A stretch of DNA of 64,000 nt from Cronobacter turicensis z3032. Lineage in GTDB: Bacteria; Pseudomonadota; Gammaproteobacteria; Enterobacterales; Enterobacteriaceae. Of the stretch, positions 47,066 through 59,018 are shown piece after piece. The stretch spans positions 2,918,074 through 2,982,073 of the forward strand of contig FN543093.2 in the NCBI GenBank assembly GCA_000027065.2, given 5' to 3'. Every line of letters begins with the position of its first letter. Position 1 is the stretch's first letter. The notes under the pieces were generated by a model that was not told where the DNA came from, made no database searches, and saw nothing but the letters and a program-made list of their open reading frames with translations. The position numbers and the translations under genes were made by a program.

Positions 47066-48871
47066 ATGATTGCACGCGCGTTCGTTTTGCTGTTTTTGAT
47101 GTTCAGCGCGGTTTGTCATGCGCAGACCATTCATGAAAGTTACTCCCTGGCGGTGCTCGGGGAGCCGAAATACGTCGTTAACTTCAACCACTTCGATTAC
47201 GTGAATCCGGCGGCGCCGAAAGGCGGCAGCATCACGCTGGCGGCCATCGGCACGTTTGATAACTTCAACCGCTACGCGCTACGCGGCAATCCTGGCGTGC
47301 GTACGGAAACGCTCTACGACTCGCTGTTTACCAGTTCCGACGACGAGCCGGGCAGCTACTACCCGCTGATTGCCGAAATGATCCGCTACCCGGACGACTT
47401 TTCCTGGGCGGAAGTGACGATAAACCCTCAGGCGCGCAACCACGACGGCTCGCCCATTACGGCTAAAGATGTTGCGTTCACCTTCCATAAATTTATGACC
47501 GAAGGCGTGCCGCAGTTCCGGCTCTATTATAAAGGCGCGACGATCAAAGCCATCGCGCCGCTGACCGTGCGCATTGAGCTGGCCCAACCCGGCAAAGAAA
47601 ATATGCTGGGCCTGCTGACTCTGCCGGTGATGCCCGAAAAATTCTGGCGCGACCATAAGCTTAGCGATCCGCTCTCCTCGCCGCCGCTGGCGAACGGCCC
47701 CTACCGCGCGACCCAGTGGCGCATGGGGCAGTACATTGTTTATTCCCGCGTGAAAGATTACTGGGCGGCCAACCTGCCCGTTAACCGTGGCCGCTGGAAT
47801 TTCGATACCATTCGCTACGATTATTATCTGGATGACAACGTCGCTTTCGAGGCGTTTAAAGCGGGCGCGTATGATTTTCGCCCGGAAACCAGCCCGAAAA
47901 ACTGGGCGACGCGCTATACCGGCAGCAATTTTGACCGTGGCTATATCGTTAAAGACGAGTTCGAGAAAACCACCGCCCAGGATGCCCGCTGGCTGGCATT
48001 CAACATTCAGCGGCCTTTCTTCGCCGACCGCCGCGTGCGTGAGGCCATCTCGCTCGCTTTTGATTTCGAATGGATGAATAAGGTGTTGTTTTACAACGCC
48101 TGGCGCCGTCCGAACAGTTATTTCCTGAATACCGACTATGCCGCGCGCCACTATCCGGACGCCGATGAGCTCACGCTGCTGGCGCCGCTAAAAAAAGAGG
48201 TGCCGCCGGAAGTCTTTACCCGTATCTACGAGCCGCCGGTGTCGCGCGGCGACGGCTTTGACAGGGAAAATCTCATCAAAGCGCTGGCGCTCCTGAAAGA
48301 GGCGGGCTGGGAGCTTAAAAATAACAAACTGGTGAACCGCGAGACGGGCAAGCCCTTCACGTTTGAGCTGCTGCTCGGCTCACAAGGGAATAACCAGTGG
48401 GTATTGCCTTTCCAGCACAGCCTGGCGCGGCTGGGCATTACCATGACCCTCCGCCAGGTCGATAATTCGCAGCTTACCAACCGACTGCGCAAACGCGATT
48501 TCGACATGATGCCCACGCTCTATCGCGCCGCGCCCTGGCCCGATACCGGCTTACAGATAAGCTGGGCCTCGGACTACATCGACTCCTCGTGGAATACCCC
48601 CGGCGTGCAGAACCCGGCGGTAGATAAACTCATCGCGCAGATTATCGCCAGCCAGGGCAACCAGCAGAAGCTGCTGCCGCTCGGCCGTGCGCTCGACCGC
48701 GTGCTGACCTGGAACTACTACATGATCCCGATGTGGTACGCCGCCGCGGATCGCGTGGCGATGTGGAACAAATTCTCACGCCCGGCCACCAGCCCGCTCT
48801 ACACCATTGGCTTTGATACGTGGTGGTATGACGTGAATAAAGCCGCCACGCTGCCAGAAGCGCGGCGCTGA
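47066..48871 (+). CDS. yejA: Oligopeptide-type ABC importer binding protein YejA
   Basis: A 601-residue family-5 solute-binding protein. The signal peptide ends near residue 19 (SAVCHAQ); there is no lipobox, so it is a soluble periplasmic protein. It delivers substrates to YejBE; in E. coli and Salmonella the YejABEF system imports peptides, including microcin C in E. coli. The body is close to E. coli YejA throughout ([33 protein letters not shown]). The ATG at 47066 is chosen to start at the signal peptide; the frame is open 19 codons upstream. Confidence 0.94.
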   Translation: MIARAFVLLFLMFSAVCHAQTIHESYSLAVLGEPKYVVNFNHFDYVNPAAPKGGSITLAAIGTFDNFNRYALRGNPGVRTETLYDSLFTSSDDEPGSYYPLIAEMIRYPDDFSWAEVTINPQARNHDGSPITAKDVAFTFHKFMTEGVPQFRLYYKGATIKAIAPLTVRIELAQPGKENMLGLLTLPVMPEKFWRDHKLSDPLSSPPLANGPYRATQWRMGQYIVYSRVKDYWAANLPVNRGRWNFDTIRYDYYLDDNVAFEAFKAGAYDFRPETSPKNWATRYTGSNFDRGYIVKDEFEKTTAQDARWLAFNIQRPFFADRRVREAISLAFDFEWMNKVLFYNAWRRPNSYFLNTDYAARHYPDADELTLLAPLKKEVPPEVFTRIYEPPVSRGDGFDRENLIKALALLKEAGWELKNNKLVNRETGKPFTFELLLGSQGNNQWVLPFQHSLARLGITMTLRQVDNSQLTNRLRKRDFDMMPTLYRAAPWPDTGLQISWASDYIDSSWNTPGVQNPAVDKLIAQIIASQGNQQKLLPLGRALDRVLTWNYYMIPMWYAAADRVAMWNKFSRPATSPLYTIGFDTWWYDVNKAATLPEARR

Positions 48872-48879
48872 GGAGAGTT

Positions 48880-49977
48880 ATGGGCGCGTATCTGCTTCGT
48901 CGCTTGCTGTTGTTGATCCCGACGCTCTGGGCCATCGTCACGATTAACTTTTTTATTGTCCAGATAGCGCCCGGCGGCCCGGTGGATCAGGCGCTTGCGG
49001 CTATCCAGTTTGGCAGCGGCGGCGGCGTACCTGGCGTTCAGGGCGGCGGGATGCAAAGCGCTCGACCGCAAAACGGCGTGATGAATGTTAACGAGAGCCA
49101 CTACCGCGGATCTCGCGGGCTCGACCCGGAAGTGGTCGCCGAAATCACTCACCGCTACGGGTTCGACAAACCGCTGCATGAGCGCTACCTGAAAATGCTG
49201 TGGGATTACGCGCGTTTCGATTTCGGCGACAGTCTGTTTCGCAGCGCGTCGGTCATTGATTTGATTAAAAACAGTCTGCCGGTATCAGTCACGCTCGGTC
49301 TGTGGAGCACGCTGATTATCTATCTGGTGTCGATTCCGCTTGGCATCCGCAAGGCGGTTAACAGCGGCAGCCGCTTCGACGTCTGGAGCAGCGTGGCGAT
49401 TATCACCGGGTACGCCGTTCCCGCCTTCTTGTTCGCGATTTTACTGATTGTCGTTTTCGCGGGCGGCACCTGGTTCGATCTCTTCCCGCTGCGCGGGCTG
49501 GTCTCGACCAATTTCGACACGCTCCCGTGGTATCAGAAAATCACCGACTATCTCTGGCACATTACGCTACCGGTACTGGCGACGGTCATTAGCGGCTTTG
49601 CGACGCTCACCATTCTCACCCGCAACGCGTTTCTCGATGAGATCCGCAAACAATACGTAGTGACGGCCCGCGCCAAAGGGCTGGGCGAACAGCAGATCCT
49701 CTGGCGCCATGTTTTTCGCAACGCCATGCTGCTGGTGATCGCGGGCTTCCCGGCGACATTTATCAGCATGTTTTTTACCGGTTCGGTGCTGATTGAAGTG
49801 ATTTTCTCACTGAATGGTCTCGGACTGCTGGGCTATGAAGCCACCGTGTCGCGCGATTACCCGGTGATGTTCGGCACGCTCTATATTTTCACCCTGGTCG
49901 GCCTGCTGCTGAATATCCTGAGCGATATCACCTATACGCTTGTCGACCCACGCATTGATTTCGAGAGGCGCGGATGA
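48880..49977 (+). CDS. yejB: Peptide ABC importer permease YejB
   Basis: A 365-residue permease with TM1 at the N-terminus, a long periplasmic loop rich in Gly, Gln and Ser (roughly residues 40-80), and a BPD_transp_1 domain with five more hydrophobic segments. The EAA-type loop is [26 protein letters not shown] lies before the ATG; yejA ends eight bases earlier. It overlaps yejE by four bases. Confidence 0.95.
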   Translation: MGAYLLRRLLLLIPTLWAIVTINFFIVQIAPGGPVDQALAAIQFGSGGGVPGVQGGGMQSARPQNGVMNVNESHYRGSRGLDPEVVAEITHRYGFDKPLHERYLKMLWDYARFDFGDSLFRSASVIDLIKNSLPVSVTLGLWSTLIIYLVSIPLGIRKAVNSGSRFDVWSSVAIITGYAVPAFLFAILLIVVFAGGTWFDLFPLRGLVSTNFDTLPWYQKITDYLWHITLPVLATVISGFATLTILTRNAFLDEIRKQYVVTARAKGLGEQQILWRHVFRNAMLLVIAGFPATFISMFFTGSVLIEVIFSLNGLGLLGYEATVSRDYPVMFGTLYIFTLVGLLLNILSDITYTLVDPRIDFERRG

Positions 49978-50999
49978 AAGGGCTGAATCCGGTCAATCAG
50001 GCGCGCTGGGCGCGGTTTCGCCATAACCGGCGCGGCTACTGGTCGCTGTGGATTTTCGCGGTCATTTTTGCGTTGAGCCTCTGCGCCGAGCTTATCGCCA
50101 ACGATAAACCGCTGGCGGTGCATTACCAGGACCGCTGGTATTTCCCGCTTATCCATCACTACAGCGAAAGCGATTTTGGCGGCCCGCTCGCCACGCCTGC
50201 CGATTATCAGGATCCGTGGCTGCAACAGCGGCTGGAGGAAAAAGGCTGGGTGCTCTGGGCGCCGGTGCGTTTTAGCGGCACCGCGATTAATTTTGCGTCG
50301 GATCACCCCTTCCCTGCTCCGCCGTCGGCGCAAAACTGGCTTGGCACCGACGCCAACGGCGGCGATGTGCTGGCGCGCGTTCTGTATGGCACGCGCATTT
50401 CATTGCTTTTCGGACTGATGCTCACCTTCTGTGCAAGCGTCCTTGGCATTACCGTCGGCGCGATTCAGGGCTACTACGGCGGCAAAATCGATCTCTTTGG
50501 CCAGCGCTTTATCGAGATTTGGTCAGGCATGCCGACGCTGTTTCTGATTATTATCCTCTCAAGCGTGGTGCAGCCGGGTTTCTGGTGGCTACTTCTGATA
50601 ACCGTCCTGTTCGGCTGGATGGCGCTGGTGGGCGTAGTGCGCGCTGAGTTTCTGCGTACCCGCAACTTTGACTATATCCGCGCCGCCCAGGCGCTCGGCG
50701 TCAGTGACCGCGCCATCATCTGGCGTCATATGCTGCCGAACGCGATGGTGGCGACGCTGACGTTTCTGCCGTTTATTCTGTGCAGTTCAATTACCGTGCT
50801 GACGGAGCTCGATTTCCTGGGCTTCGGGCTGCCGCTCGGCTCGCCGTCACTCGGCGAATTGCTCTTGCAGGGCAAAAATAATCTTGAGGCGCCCTGGCTT
50901 GGGCTCACTGCCTTTTTCTCGGTGGCGATCCTGCTGTCGCTGTTAATTTTTATCGGCGAAGCCGTTCGCGACGCCTTCGATCCTGGTAAGGCGGTCTGA
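49974..50999 (+). CDS. yejE: Peptide ABC importer permease YejE
   Basis: A 341-residue second permease of the Yej system. An OppC-like N-terminal segment with TM1 precedes the permease domain. The loop [24 protein letters not shown] is the EAA motif. The gene overlaps yejB (ATGA) and is one base from yejF. Confidence 0.95.
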   Translation: MKGLNPVNQARWARFRHNRRGYWSLWIFAVIFALSLCAELIANDKPLAVHYQDRWYFPLIHHYSESDFGGPLATPADYQDPWLQQRLEEKGWVLWAPVRFSGTAINFASDHPFPAPPSAQNWLGTDANGGDVLARVLYGTRISLLFGLMLTFCASVLGITVGAIQGYYGGKIDLFGQRFIEIWSGMPTLFLIIILSSVVQPGFWWLLLITVLFGWMALVGVVRAEFLRTRNFDYIRAAQALGVSDRAIIWRHMLPNAMVATLTFLPFILCSSITVLTELDFLGFGLPLGSPSLGELLLQGKNNLEAPWLGLTAFFSVAILLSLLIFIGEAVRDAFDPGKAV

Positions 51000-51000
51000 T

Positions 51001-52590
51001 ATGGCGCACCCTCTGCTTTCCATCGACAATCTCTCCATCGCGTTTCGCCAGCAGGGCGTGGAGCGCCAGGTGGTGGATTCCCTGTCGCTGACCATCGAGC
51101 CGGGCGAAACCCTGGCGCTGGTGGGCGAGTCGGGCTCCGGCAAGAGCGTCACGGCGCTTTCCGTACTGCGCCTGCTCCCGTCGCCGCCCGTCGTCTATAC
51201 GCAAGGCGATATCCGCTTTCAGGGCAAGTCCATGCTGAACGCCAGCGAGCGCGAGCTGCGCGCGGTGCGCGGCAACCAGATAGCGATGATTTTCCAGGAG
51301 CCGATGGTTTCCCTTAACCCGCTGCACAACGTGGAAAAACAGCTCTATGAAGTGCTCTCGCTGCACCGCGGCATGCGCCGCGAGCCCGCGCGCGTCGAGA
51401 TAATCAGCTGCCTTGAGCGCGTCGGCATCCGCAATGCGGCGCAGCGGCTGAACGATTTCCCGCATCAGCTCTCCGGCGGCGAACGTCAGCGCGTGATGAT
51501 AGCCATGGCGCTACTGACCCGCCCGGCGTTGTTAATCGCCGATGAACCGACCACCGCGCTGGACGTCACGGTGCAGGCGCAAATCCTGCAACTGCTGGCG
51601 GAGCTTAAGCGCGAGCTCAACATGGGTCTGCTGTTTATCACCCATAACCTGAATATCGTCAAACGGCTGGCGGATAACGTGGCGGTCATGCAGAACGGAC
51701 GCTGCGTGGAGCAAAACCGCGCGGTGGCGCTGTTCGCCGCGCCCGCGCATGACTATACCCGTCGCCTGATTAACGCCGAGCCGGACGGCGCTCCGGTGCC
51801 GCTTCCTGAGCCCGCCGTGCCGCTGCTCAGGGTGCAGGGGCTGAGCGTGGCGTTTGAGAAGCGTCGCGGGCTGTTCAGACGCATCGTGGGCTATCATCAC
51901 GCGCTAAACAACTTAAGCTTTACGCTTCATGCGGGGGAAAGCCTGGGGCTGGTGGGCGAATCGGGATCTGGCAAAAGTACGTCAGGGCTCGCGCTGCTGC
52001 GGCTTATCGCCTCAAGAGGAGAGATTGACTTCGACGGTCATCCGCTGCATCAGCTTAACCGCCGTGCGCTGCTGCCGCTGCGCCGTCGTATCCAGGTCGT
52101 GTTCCAGGATCCGAACTCATCGCTCAACCCGCGTCTTGACGCGCAAAGCATTATCGCCGAAGGGCTGCGCGTGCATCAGCCGACGCTGACCGCGGCGCAA
52201 CGCGAGGCGCAGGTGATTGAAGTCATGCGTGAAGTGGGGCTTGATCCTGAGACGCGTCACCGCTACCCGAGCGAATTTTCCGGCGGCCAGCGTCAGCGCA
52301 TCGCCATCGCGCGAGCGCTGATCCTCAAACCAGAACTGTTGATCCTGGATGAACCCACATCGTCGCTCGATCGCACCGTGCAGGCGCAGATCCTGTCGCT
52401 GCTGAAAAAACTACAGCAGGACTATCAGCTCGCTTACCTGTTTATCAGTCACGATCTTCAGGTGGTGCGTTCGCTGTGTCATCAGGTGGTGGTGTTGCGT
52501 CAGGGAGAGGTCATTGAGCAGGGCGACTGTCAGACTATCTTCGCCGCCCCGCGTGAGGCTTATACGCGCGAGCTGTTAACGCTGCGCTGA
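51001..52590 (+). CDS. yejF: Peptide ABC importer double ATPase YejF
   Basis: A 529-residue protein with two complete Opp-type ABC domains. Both have Walker A GESGSGKS; the signatures are LSGGERQR and FSGGQRQR; the Walker B motifs are [12 protein letters not shown] and [12 protein letters not shown]. Each domain ends with an oligopeptide_ABC C-terminal extension. It completes yejABEF and ends three bases from the convergent yejG. Confidence 0.96.
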   Translation: MAHPLLSIDNLSIAFRQQGVERQVVDSLSLTIEPGETLALVGESGSGKSVTALSVLRLLPSPPVVYTQGDIRFQGKSMLNASERELRAVRGNQIAMIFQEPMVSLNPLHNVEKQLYEVLSLHRGMRREPARVEIISCLERVGIRNAAQRLNDFPHQLSGGERQRVMIAMALLTRPALLIADEPTTALDVTVQAQILQLLAELKRELNMGLLFITHNLNIVKRLADNVAVMQNGRCVEQNRAVALFAAPAHDYTRRLINAEPDGAPVPLPEPAVPLLRVQGLSVAFEKRRGLFRRIVGYHHALNNLSFTLHAGESLGLVGESGSGKSTSGLALLRLIASRGEIDFDGHPLHQLNRRALLPLRRRIQVVFQDPNSSLNPRLDAQSIIAEGLRVHQPTLTAAQREAQVIEVMREVGLDPETRHRYPSEFSGGQRQRIAIARALILKPELLILDEPTSSLDRTVQAQILSLLKKLQQDYQLAYLFISHDLQVVRSLCHQVVVLRQGEVIEQGDCQTIFAAPREAYTRELLTLR

Positions 52591-52593
52591 CGC

Positions 52594-52938
52594 TCAGAAA
52601 GGATTCTGGCCGGAAAACGGCTCAGCAATCGCCACGCCGAAATTCTTGAGGCGGCAGGTGGCCGCGAACTCATCCTGATGGTTCACGAACAGGCACGGCT
52701 CGCCTTCACACTCCAGCACAGAACAATCGACCGAGATATCGCTCAGCGCCTGGCTGAGCTTATGCATCACCGGCCAGGCTTTTTCACCGTCCGGGCTTAA
52801 CAGGCGCAGGCCGACCAGGCAGTTATCGCAGTCGGGGCCCTGATGCGGAATCGGTTCAACTTTTGAACCGGCGAAACCCGCCCGCCACCGATAGCTCTGC
52901 GGCAAGCGATGAACGATAGAGAGTTGTAGCGTATTCAA
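52594..52938 (-). CDS. yejG: Conserved protein YejG
   Basis: A 114-residue protein nearly collinear with E. coli YejG ([28 protein letters not shown] at the start; [20 protein letters not shown] at the end). The function is unknown. The start is a TTG at 52938, with GGGGA seven bases upstream; it gives exactly the E. coli length. The upstream ATG at 52974 would add 12 residues not seen in E. coli. Confidence 0.88.
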   Translation of the reverse strand: MNTLQLSIVHRLPQSYRWRAGFAGSKVEPIPHQGPDCDNCLVGLRLLSPDGEKAWPVMHKLSQALSDISVDCSVLECEGEPCLFVNHQDEFAATCRLKNFGVAIAEPFSGQNPF

Positions 52939-53243
52939 GATAGTGTCCCCGGAAACATAAATTTTACAAGTCATTCACATAAAGATTAACACATGTTGAC
53001 AAAAAGTGATCGCGTCAACAAAGAAAACGGTTTCATTGCAAGCGGTCGCCGGTTATTTCCTCATCAGCGAGGCGGTTATTTTGTGCGTTGGCTCGCATTT
53101 TGGCGCTATATGTACCCCGTTACGCGTGATGACACAACCTTTTTTAATACAAGGCTGTGACTTTTTACACGATATATTTTTACATTCAGGAAACGAAAAC
53201 GGCTTACGGACGCGCGCCAGGGGAGTAAAAGCGTGAGGTAAGA
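52939..53243. other. Gene-free interval between yejG and bcr
   Basis: About 300 bases without a gene that I can support. The left part is AT-rich and should hold the yejG promoter (leftward). A 76-codon frame at 53006-53236 on the plus strand has no family features. Nothing else is clear. Confidence 0.5.
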
Positions 53244-53262
53244 GCGGGAGGGAAACTCCCGC
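53244..53262 (-). terminator. Hairpin after bcr
   Basis: GCGGGAG (53244-53250) and CTCCCGC (53256-53262) pair around GGAAA, seven bases beyond the bcr stop. No T run follows on the minus strand, so it is a weak terminator call. Confidence 0.5.
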
Positions 53263-53269
53263 AAGAAGA

Positions 53270-54466
53270 TTAGATTGCGTGCCTGCGAGGACGGCTGGCG
53301 TAGAGATAAAAGAGAATCGAGCAGGTGGCGCAGAAGAAGATAGAGAGCAGCATCGGCCAGGCGGAGTTAAACGTCGCCATGGAGAGCAACGCGCCCATAA
53401 TCGCCCCAATCCCGAAGCGGAACGTGCCCGCCAGCGACGACGCCGTGCCCGCCATGTGCGGGAATTCGTCCAGGATCACCGCCATCGCATTGGATGCCAC
53501 CAGCGATACGCAGCCCACAAACGCCGCCACGCCCAGCACTAGCGACCAGAAGCCGATATCGAACTGGGCGCTTATCACCAGCCACACCGCCATCGCAAAC
53601 TGAATAAACAGCCCGGCGCGGAACATTTTCAGCGCGCCCACGCGGCGCACAAAGCGGCTGTTGATGATGGTCATCACGAACAGAAACACGATGTTAAGCG
53701 CGAAGTAATAGCCAAAATGCTGCGGCGACACATGGTTCAGTTCGATATAGACAAACGGCCCGGCGCTTAAAAACGAGAACATGCCGGCAAAGCTGAAGCC
53801 GCTCGCCAGCATATAGCTCAGGACGCGCTTATGGCGAAACAGCGTGGCGAAGTTACCAAGGGTGGTGCGAAAGTGAAATTTCTGGCGGCGCTCTACCGGC
53901 AGCGTTTCGCGGATGAGAAAGAAAATCATGGCGCAGGCCAGCAGCGCCAGTACCGCGAGGATCCAGAAGATAACGTGCCAGTTAAACCAGACCAGCACCG
54001 CCCCGCCCGCCATCGGCGCCAGCAGCGGCGCGATGGTGGTCACCAGCATCACGAACGACATCATGCGCGAGAACTCCTCCTTCGGGTAGATATCGCGCAT
54101 CAGGGCGTTGATCACCACGCTTGCCGCCGCGGCGGAGAGCCCATGCAGAAAACGCATATAAATGAGCTGGTCGATAGTCTGCGCCAGCGCGCAGGCGATG
54201 GCGGCCGCCGCGAAAATCAGCGTGCCGCCGAGGATCACCGGCTTGCGTCCCAGGCTGTCGGCCATCGGGCCATAGAAAAGCTGGCCGATGGCGAAGCCCA
54301 GAATATAGGTGCTGAGCGTCATCTGGGCGCTGCCCGCCTCGACGCCAAACTCGCTGGCGATAACCGGCAGCGCCGGCAGGTACATATCGATAGAGAGCGG
54401 CATCAGCATGGCCAGCAGGCCAAGAATAAACACAATACCCAGAGACGAATTCTGCCTGGTGGTCAC
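53270..54466 (-). CDS. bcr: MFS drug/H+ antiporter Bcr (bicyclomycin resistance)
   Basis: A 398-residue 12-TM exporter of the DHA1 family. E. coli Bcr exports bicyclomycin, sulfonamides and cysteine. The start [34 protein letters not shown] is the family signature, and the motif [11 protein letters not shown] is the MFS A-motif. It is 15 bases after rsuA, in the same order as in E. coli. Confidence 0.95.
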   Translation of the reverse strand: MTTRQNSSLGIVFILGLLAMLMPLSIDMYLPALPVIASEFGVEAGSAQMTLSTYILGFAIGQLFYGPMADSLGRKPVILGGTLIFAAAAIACALAQTIDQLIYMRFLHGLSAAAASVVINALMRDIYPKEEFSRMMSFVMLVTTIAPLLAPMAGGAVLVWFNWHVIFWILAVLALLACAMIFFLIRETLPVERRQKFHFRTTLGNFATLFRHKRVLSYMLASGFSFAGMFSFLSAGPFVYIELNHVSPQHFGYYFALNIVFLFVMTIINSRFVRRVGALKMFRAGLFIQFAMAVWLVISAQFDIGFWSLVLGVAAFVGCVSLVASNAMAVILDEFPHMAGTASSLAGTFRFGIGAIMGALLSMATFNSAWPMLLSIFFCATCSILFYLYASRPRRHAI

Positions 54467-54481
54467 TGTAGACTCCTGAAA

Positions 54482-55189
54482 TTAGCGCGACGGCATGCCA
54501 ACGCTGGCAATTTCGTCTTCGGTTAACGGGCGATATTCGCCAGGCGCAAGCTCAGGATCGAGCTCAATCGCGCCAATGCGCTCGCGATGCAGACCGACGA
54601 CGTGATTACCCACCGCGGCAAACATGCGCTTCACCTGGTGGTAGCGCCCTTCACTGATGGTAAGACGCACTTCGGTCGGCGTTATCACTTCAAGCTGCGC
54701 CGGTTTGGTGAGATCTTTTTCGTTATTCAGCTGCACGCCTTTGGCGAACAGCGCCGCGGTGTCATCCGCCACCGGCGATTCCAGCGTCACCAGATACGTT
54801 TTTTCGCAGTGGTGGCGCGGCGAAGTAATGCGGTGCGACCACTGGCCATCGTCAGTCATCAGCACAAGGCCAGTGGTGTCGATATCGAGCCGCCCTGCGG
54901 CATGCAGCTTATGGGCGACCGGCTCGTCCAGGAAATAGAGCACCGTCGGATGATCCGGATCGTCGGTGGAGCAGACGTAACCCTGGGGTTTATTCAGCAT
55001 AAAATAGCGTGGGCCATTCTGCTGGGTCAGCGGATTACCGTCATACTCGATCTCGTGGTCCGGCAGCAGTTTAAAAGCGGTGTCTTTTACAATATCGCCA
55101 TTCACCGTTACCCGGCTGGCGCGGATCTCACGACCAGCAATAGCGCGGCTGACGCCAAGCTGCTGGGCGATAAATTTATCAAGTCGCAT
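54482..55189 (-). CDS. rsuA: 16S rRNA pseudouridine(516) synthase RsuA
   Basis: A 235-residue enzyme that makes pseudouridine at position 516 of 16S rRNA. The N-terminal S4 RNA-binding domain spans about 1-55 and the catalytic domain holds Asp102 in [10 protein letters not shown]. Length and motifs match E. coli RsuA (231). It forms an operon with bcr and is divergent from radD. Confidence 0.96.
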   Translation of the reverse strand: MRLDKFIAQQLGVSRAIAGREIRASRVTVNGDIVKDTAFKLLPDHEIEYDGNPLTQQNGPRYFMLNKPQGYVCSTDDPDHPTVLYFLDEPVAHKLHAAGRLDIDTTGLVLMTDDGQWSHRITSPRHHCEKTYLVTLESPVADDTAALFAKGVQLNNEKDLTKPAQLEVITPTEVRLTISEGRYHQVKRMFAAVGNHVVGLHRERIGAIELDPELAPGEYRPLTEDEIASVGMPSR

Positions 55190-55359
55190 TATGTTTATAA
55201 GCCTGTTGTTGATGCAGTTCCGACGCGGGGGCGGGCAAGGCGCCCGTCAACATTCATGAAGCGGAATCAGAGCCGTCAGTATAACGGGCAATGGCCCGCT
55301 CACAAGATGAAATTGATTCGTGGCATAATATTAGCGTGATCCCTATTTCTGCAGGCCCC

Positions 55360-57120
55360 ATGTCTTTTACTTTACGTCCCTACCAGCGCGAAGCGGTGGA
55401 TGCCACCCTTAACCATTTTCGCCGCCACGACGCGCCAGCGGCGATCGTTCTGCCGACCGGCGCAGGCAAAAGCCTGGTTATCGCCGAACTGGCGCGGCTT
55501 GCGCGCGGCCGCGTGCTGGTGCTCGCCCACGTGAAAGAGCTGGTGGCGCAAAACCATGCGAAATATCTGGCGCTCGGGCTTGAGGCCGACATCTATGCGG
55601 CGGGCCTCGCGCGTAAAGAGAGCCACGGCAAAGTGGTGTTCGGCAGCGTGCAGTCGGTGGCGCGCAACCTCGACCATTTTCAGGGAGAATTCTCGCTGGT
55701 GATTGTCGATGAGTGCCATCGCATCAGCGACGACGACGACAGCCAGTATCAACAAATCCTCACGCACCTGCGTAAGCAGAACCCGCGCCTGCGGCTGCTG
55801 GGGCTGACCGCCACGCCGTTTCGCCTCGGCAAAGGCTGGATTTACCAGTTCCATTATCACGGAATGGTGCGCGGCGATGAAAAAGCGCTGTTTCGCGACT
55901 GCATCTATGAGCTGCCGCTGCGCTATATGATTAAGCACGGCTACCTGACGCCGCCTGAGCGCCTCGATATGCCGGTGGTGCAATATGACTTCAGCCGCCT
56001 GCAGGCCCAGAGCAACGGGCTGTTCAGCGAGGCCGACCTCAACCGGGAGCTGAAACAGCAGCAGCGCATCACGCCGCATATCGTGAGCCAGATTGTCGAA
56101 TTCGCCGCCGACCGGCGCGGCGTGATGATTTTCGCCGCGACCGTTGAGCACGCGCGTGAAATCACCGGCCTGCTGCCTGCGGGCGAAGCGGCGCTTATCA
56201 CCGGCGAAACGCCAGGGCGCGAGCGCGACGCGATTATCGAGGCGTTCAAAGCCCAGCAGCTGCGTTTTCTGGTCAACGTGGCGGTCCTGACTACTGGCTT
56301 TGACGCGCCGCATGTGGATTTAATCGCTATTTTGCGCCCAACCGAATCGGTCAGCCTCTATCAGCAGATTGTCGGACGTGGGCTGCGGTTGTCGCCGGGT
56401 AAAACGGATTGTCTGATCCTCGATTACGCAGGCAATCCGCACGATCTCTACGCGCCGGAAGTGGGCGCGCCGAAGGGCAAAAGCGACAACGTGCCGGTGC
56501 AGGTTTTCTGCCCTGCCTGCGGCTTTGCCAATACGTTCTGGGGCAAAACCACGGCGGACGGCACGCTGATTGAGCATTTCGGCCGCCGCTGCCAGGGCTG
56601 GTTTGAGGATGACGAGGGCCACCGCGAACAGTGCGATTACCGCTTCCGCTTTAAAAACTGTCCGCACTGCAACGCGGAAAACGATATCGCCGCGCGGCGC
56701 TGCCGCGAATGCGACAAGGTGCTGGTCGATCCGGACGATATGCTGAAAGCGGCGCTGAAACTCAAAGATGCGCTGGTGCTGCGCTGCGGCGGGATGCAGC
56801 TCCAGCCTGGCGCCGATGAGAAAGGCGAATGGCTGAAAGTGACCTATTACGATGAAGACGGCGCGGACGTCAGCGAGCGTTTCCGCCTGCATACGCCCGC
56901 CCAGCGCACCGCCTTCGAGCAGCTTTTTATCCGCCCGCATACCCGCACGCCGGGCGTGCCGCTACGCTGGATAACCGTCAACGATATCGTGGCCCAGCAG
57001 GCGCTGCTGCGCCACCCGGATTTTGTGGTGGCGAGGCTGAAAGGCCAGTACTGGCAGGTCCGTGAAAAGGTGTTCGACTATAACGGCCGCTTCCGGCGCG
57101 CCAATGAATTACGCGGTTAG
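55360..57120 (+). CDS. radD: DEAD/DEAH-box repair helicase-like ATPase RadD
   Basis: A 586-residue SF2 helicase-like protein, the same length as E. coli RadD (YejH), which helps in double-strand-break repair with RecA and SSB. Walker A is LPTGAGKS near residues 36-43, the DEAH-type box reads DECH, the SATs-like motif is TATPFR and motif VI is QIVGRGLR. A zinc-binding region follows with CPACGF and CPHCN plus CRECD. The ATG at 55360 is selected over an open frame from 55291. Confidence 0.95.
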   Translation: MSFTLRPYQREAVDATLNHFRRHDAPAAIVLPTGAGKSLVIAELARLARGRVLVLAHVKELVAQNHAKYLALGLEADIYAAGLARKESHGKVVFGSVQSVARNLDHFQGEFSLVIVDECHRISDDDDSQYQQILTHLRKQNPRLRLLGLTATPFRLGKGWIYQFHYHGMVRGDEKALFRDCIYELPLRYMIKHGYLTPPERLDMPVVQYDFSRLQAQSNGLFSEADLNRELKQQQRITPHIVSQIVEFAADRRGVMIFAATVEHAREITGLLPAGEAALITGETPGRERDAIIEAFKAQQLRFLVNVAVLTTGFDAPHVDLIAILRPTESVSLYQQIVGRGLRLSPGKTDCLILDYAGNPHDLYAPEVGAPKGKSDNVPVQVFCPACGFANTFWGKTTADGTLIEHFGRRCQGWFEDDEGHREQCDYRFRFKNCPHCNAENDIAARRCRECDKVLVDPDDMLKAALKLKDALVLRCGGMQLQPGADEKGEWLKVTYYDEDGADVSERFRLHTPAQRTAFEQLFIRPHTRTPGVPLRWITVNDIVAQQALLRHPDFVVARLKGQYWQVREKVFDYNGRFRRANELRG

Positions 57121-57132
57121 CGGCGGTTTTCA

Positions 57133-57161
57133 TTGCCCGTGCGCGCTCAAATAGCTATAAT
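57133..57161 (+). promoter_or_regulatory. Promoter of rplY
   Basis: TTGCCC (57133-57138), a 17-base spacer and a perfect TATAAT (57156-57161), about 85 bases before the rplY ATG. A sigma-70 promoter suited to a ribosomal protein gene. Confidence 0.75.
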
Positions 57162-57246
57162 GCCGCCCGCTTTTGCATCCGCAAAGCCAGTCATTTGCCT
57201 GTTGCTGGGTCGCCTGTAACAGGTTTCTTTATTAAGAGAGATGTCA

Positions 57247-57531
57247 ATGTTTACTATCAACGCTGAAGTACGTAAAGAGCAGGGTAAGGGTGCGAGCCGC
57301 CGCCTGCGTCACGCCAACAAGTTCCCGGCTATCATTTACGGTGGCACCGAAGCTCCGGTTGCTATCGAACTGGATCACGACAAGCTGATGAACATGCAGG
57401 CTAAACCGGAGTTCTACAGCGAAGTGCTGACTCTGGCTATCGATGGCAAAGAAGTTAAAGTTAAAGTTCAGGCTGTACAGCGTCACCCGTACAAACCGAA
57501 ACTGCAGCACATCGACTTCGTTCGCGCGTAA
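57247..57531 (+). CDS. rplY: Ribosomal protein bL25
   Basis: A 94-residue single-domain bL25 that binds 5S rRNA. Length equals E. coli. The start [21 protein letters not shown] is standard; the in-frame ATG two codons upstream (57241) is less likely, since the known protein begins MFT. AAGAGAG precedes it. A strong terminator follows. Confidence 0.97.
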   Translation: MFTINAEVRKEQGKGASRRLRHANKFPAIIYGGTEAPVAIELDHDKLMNMQAKPEFYSEVLTLAIDGKEVKVKVQAVQRHPYKPKLQHIDFVRA

Positions 57532-57543
57532 TTGCGATGAAGG

Positions 57544-57574
57544 AAAAAACGCCGCGCTATGCGGCGTTTTTTTT
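57544..57574 (+). terminator. Terminator of rplY
   Basis: ACGCCGC (57549-57555), loop GCTAT and GCGGCGT (57561-57567), with A and T runs on both sides and eight T residues in all. Confidence 0.94.
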
Positions 57575-57591
57575 GCCTGTTATTCAGGCTC

Positions 57592-57620
57592 AAAAAAAGG
57601 GCGGATATTCCGCCCTTTTT
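57592..57620 (-). terminator. Terminator of yejK
   Basis: GGGCGG (57599-57604), loop ATATT and CCGCCC (57610-57615), with seven A residues to the left, which become the U run for leftward transcription. Confidence 0.9.
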
Positions 57621-57632
57621 CTTATCTCACGT

Positions 57633-58637
57633 TTATTTACCGGACATGCGGCGCTGTAACTGATCGCGCAGGTTCGGCGGCGTGCCTTTGATAGTCAGCG
57701 TGTCGGTCGCCGGGTCCCAGAAAATACGTTCGCCGAGCAGCATGGCGTCGAAATTAATCGTCAGCCCACCGCCGCTGCCGGCGTATTTGGTCAACTGGCG
57801 CAGCGTACTGCGGTCCGCCGGGAAGGTCTCTTCCAGCTCGTAGCCCTGCTCCGCCGTAAACTCCTGGAAGCTTTTCTCGCCGAAATTCGGCAGCTCTTTG
57901 GACAGCTCAGACAGCGCAATCTCTTCGCCCGCCTGCAATTGCTCGTTGCAGTAGCTGTAGACCTGCGCACGCACATTCTGGCGCTCGGCTTTATCGAGCT
58001 GCGCCTCGGCGGTGAAATCGTCCAGCGCCTGCAACAGCCCGCGGTTCTGCGCTTTGGTGTCGAGACCCACGCTCGCGCCCAGGAAATCCATAAAGAAATC
58101 GGCGACCTTGCGCCCTACCCGGCCTTTCAGGAAGGTTAAGTAGCGGGTCGATTCCGGATTGGTTTCCCACTCGGTTAGATCGATGCGCGCGACGATATCG
58201 GCATGGTTGATATCCAGGTAGTGCGTGGCGCTGATGTCGAGCTGCTCGTTGACGCGCATGCTGCTTAAGTTGTTCAGCACCGCCACCAGCAGGTATTCCA
58301 CCGCCAGATAACGGTAGTGACAAAACAGCACGATGCCGCCATCCGCGAACGGGTATTTCGCCAGCTCGTCACGCAGACGGCCCGTGGCCGCGCGGCTGAA
58401 CGCCAGGAAATCTTCATCGCCGCGACGGCACTGGCGCAGCGCCTCGGCAAGCTCGCTTTCTTCATTAAAAAGGCCGTAAGCTTTGCTTTTCGCGCTGTAG
58501 ACGCGATGCAGCTCGGCCATCATTTCCGTGACCGTATTGCCAGGTTCAAGCAGCGAGTCGCGCAGGATAAGCTCCAGATTCTGCTCATCGCGCTTAATTA
58601 ACTGATGTAAGGCAATCTGGGTAATATCCAGACTCAT
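57633..58637 (-). CDS. yejK: Nucleoid-associated protein YejK (NdpA)
   Basis: A 334-residue NdpA-family protein found in the nucleoid; it interacts with topoisomerases in E. coli. It starts [30 protein letters not shown], the family N-terminus. The C-terminal part contains the conserved [20 protein letters not shown] region. It is divergent from yejL. No signs of truncation. Confidence 0.95.
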   Translation of the reverse strand: MSLDITQIALHQLIKRDEQNLELILRDSLLEPGNTVTEMMAELHRVYSAKSKAYGLFNEESELAEALRQCRRGDEDFLAFSRAATGRLRDELAKYPFADGGIVLFCHYRYLAVEYLLVAVLNNLSSMRVNEQLDISATHYLDINHADIVARIDLTEWETNPESTRYLTFLKGRVGRKVADFFMDFLGASVGLDTKAQNRGLLQALDDFTAEAQLDKAERQNVRAQVYSYCNEQLQAGEEIALSELSKELPNFGEKSFQEFTAEQGYELEETFPADRSTLRQLTKYAGSGGGLTINFDAMLLGERIFWDPATDTLTIKGTPPNLRDQLQRRMSGK

Positions 58638-58771
58638 GATAAACTCTCCTGTTGGGCAGGGGCGTATTCAACCACTGCCCGCCGTCCTGCGCAACCGCAG
58701 ATAAAAAAGCGGAAATAAAGCCACTGCTACGGTAAGATATTGGACTTTCCTGAACAAACTGATGTTGATTT

Positions 58772-58999
58772 ATGCCACAACTATCCCGCTATAGTGATGA
58801 ATGCGTTGAAGAATTACTGACTGAACTGGCGAGCGTGCTGTCTAAGCACAAGGCGCCGACCGACCTTTCCCTGATGGTGCTTGGGAACATGGTCACCAAT
58901 GTTATTAATAACAGCGTGGCTCCCGCGCAGCGCAAGACGCTGGCGCGCTCCTTCGCGGAGGCGTTGCAGTCCTCCATTCGCGACGATAACGCGCATTAA
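58772..58999 (+). CDS. yejL: DUF1414 family protein YejL
   Basis: A 75-residue helical protein (UPF0352). It is conserved next to yejM in gamma-proteobacteria. Function is unknown. The stop of yejL is 19 bases before yejM, so they are likely cotranscribed. Confidence 0.93.
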   Translation: MPQLSRYSDECVEELLTELASVLSKHKAPTDLSLMVLGNMVTNVINNSVAPAQRKTLARSFAEALQSSIRDDNAH

Positions 59000-59018
59000 G
59001 GAAGAACGTTAAAAAGCT

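Noticed and set aside
53006..53236. A 76-codon frame between yejG and bcr
   Set aside because: No homologue that I recognise and no start signal; the region looks like a promoter interval.
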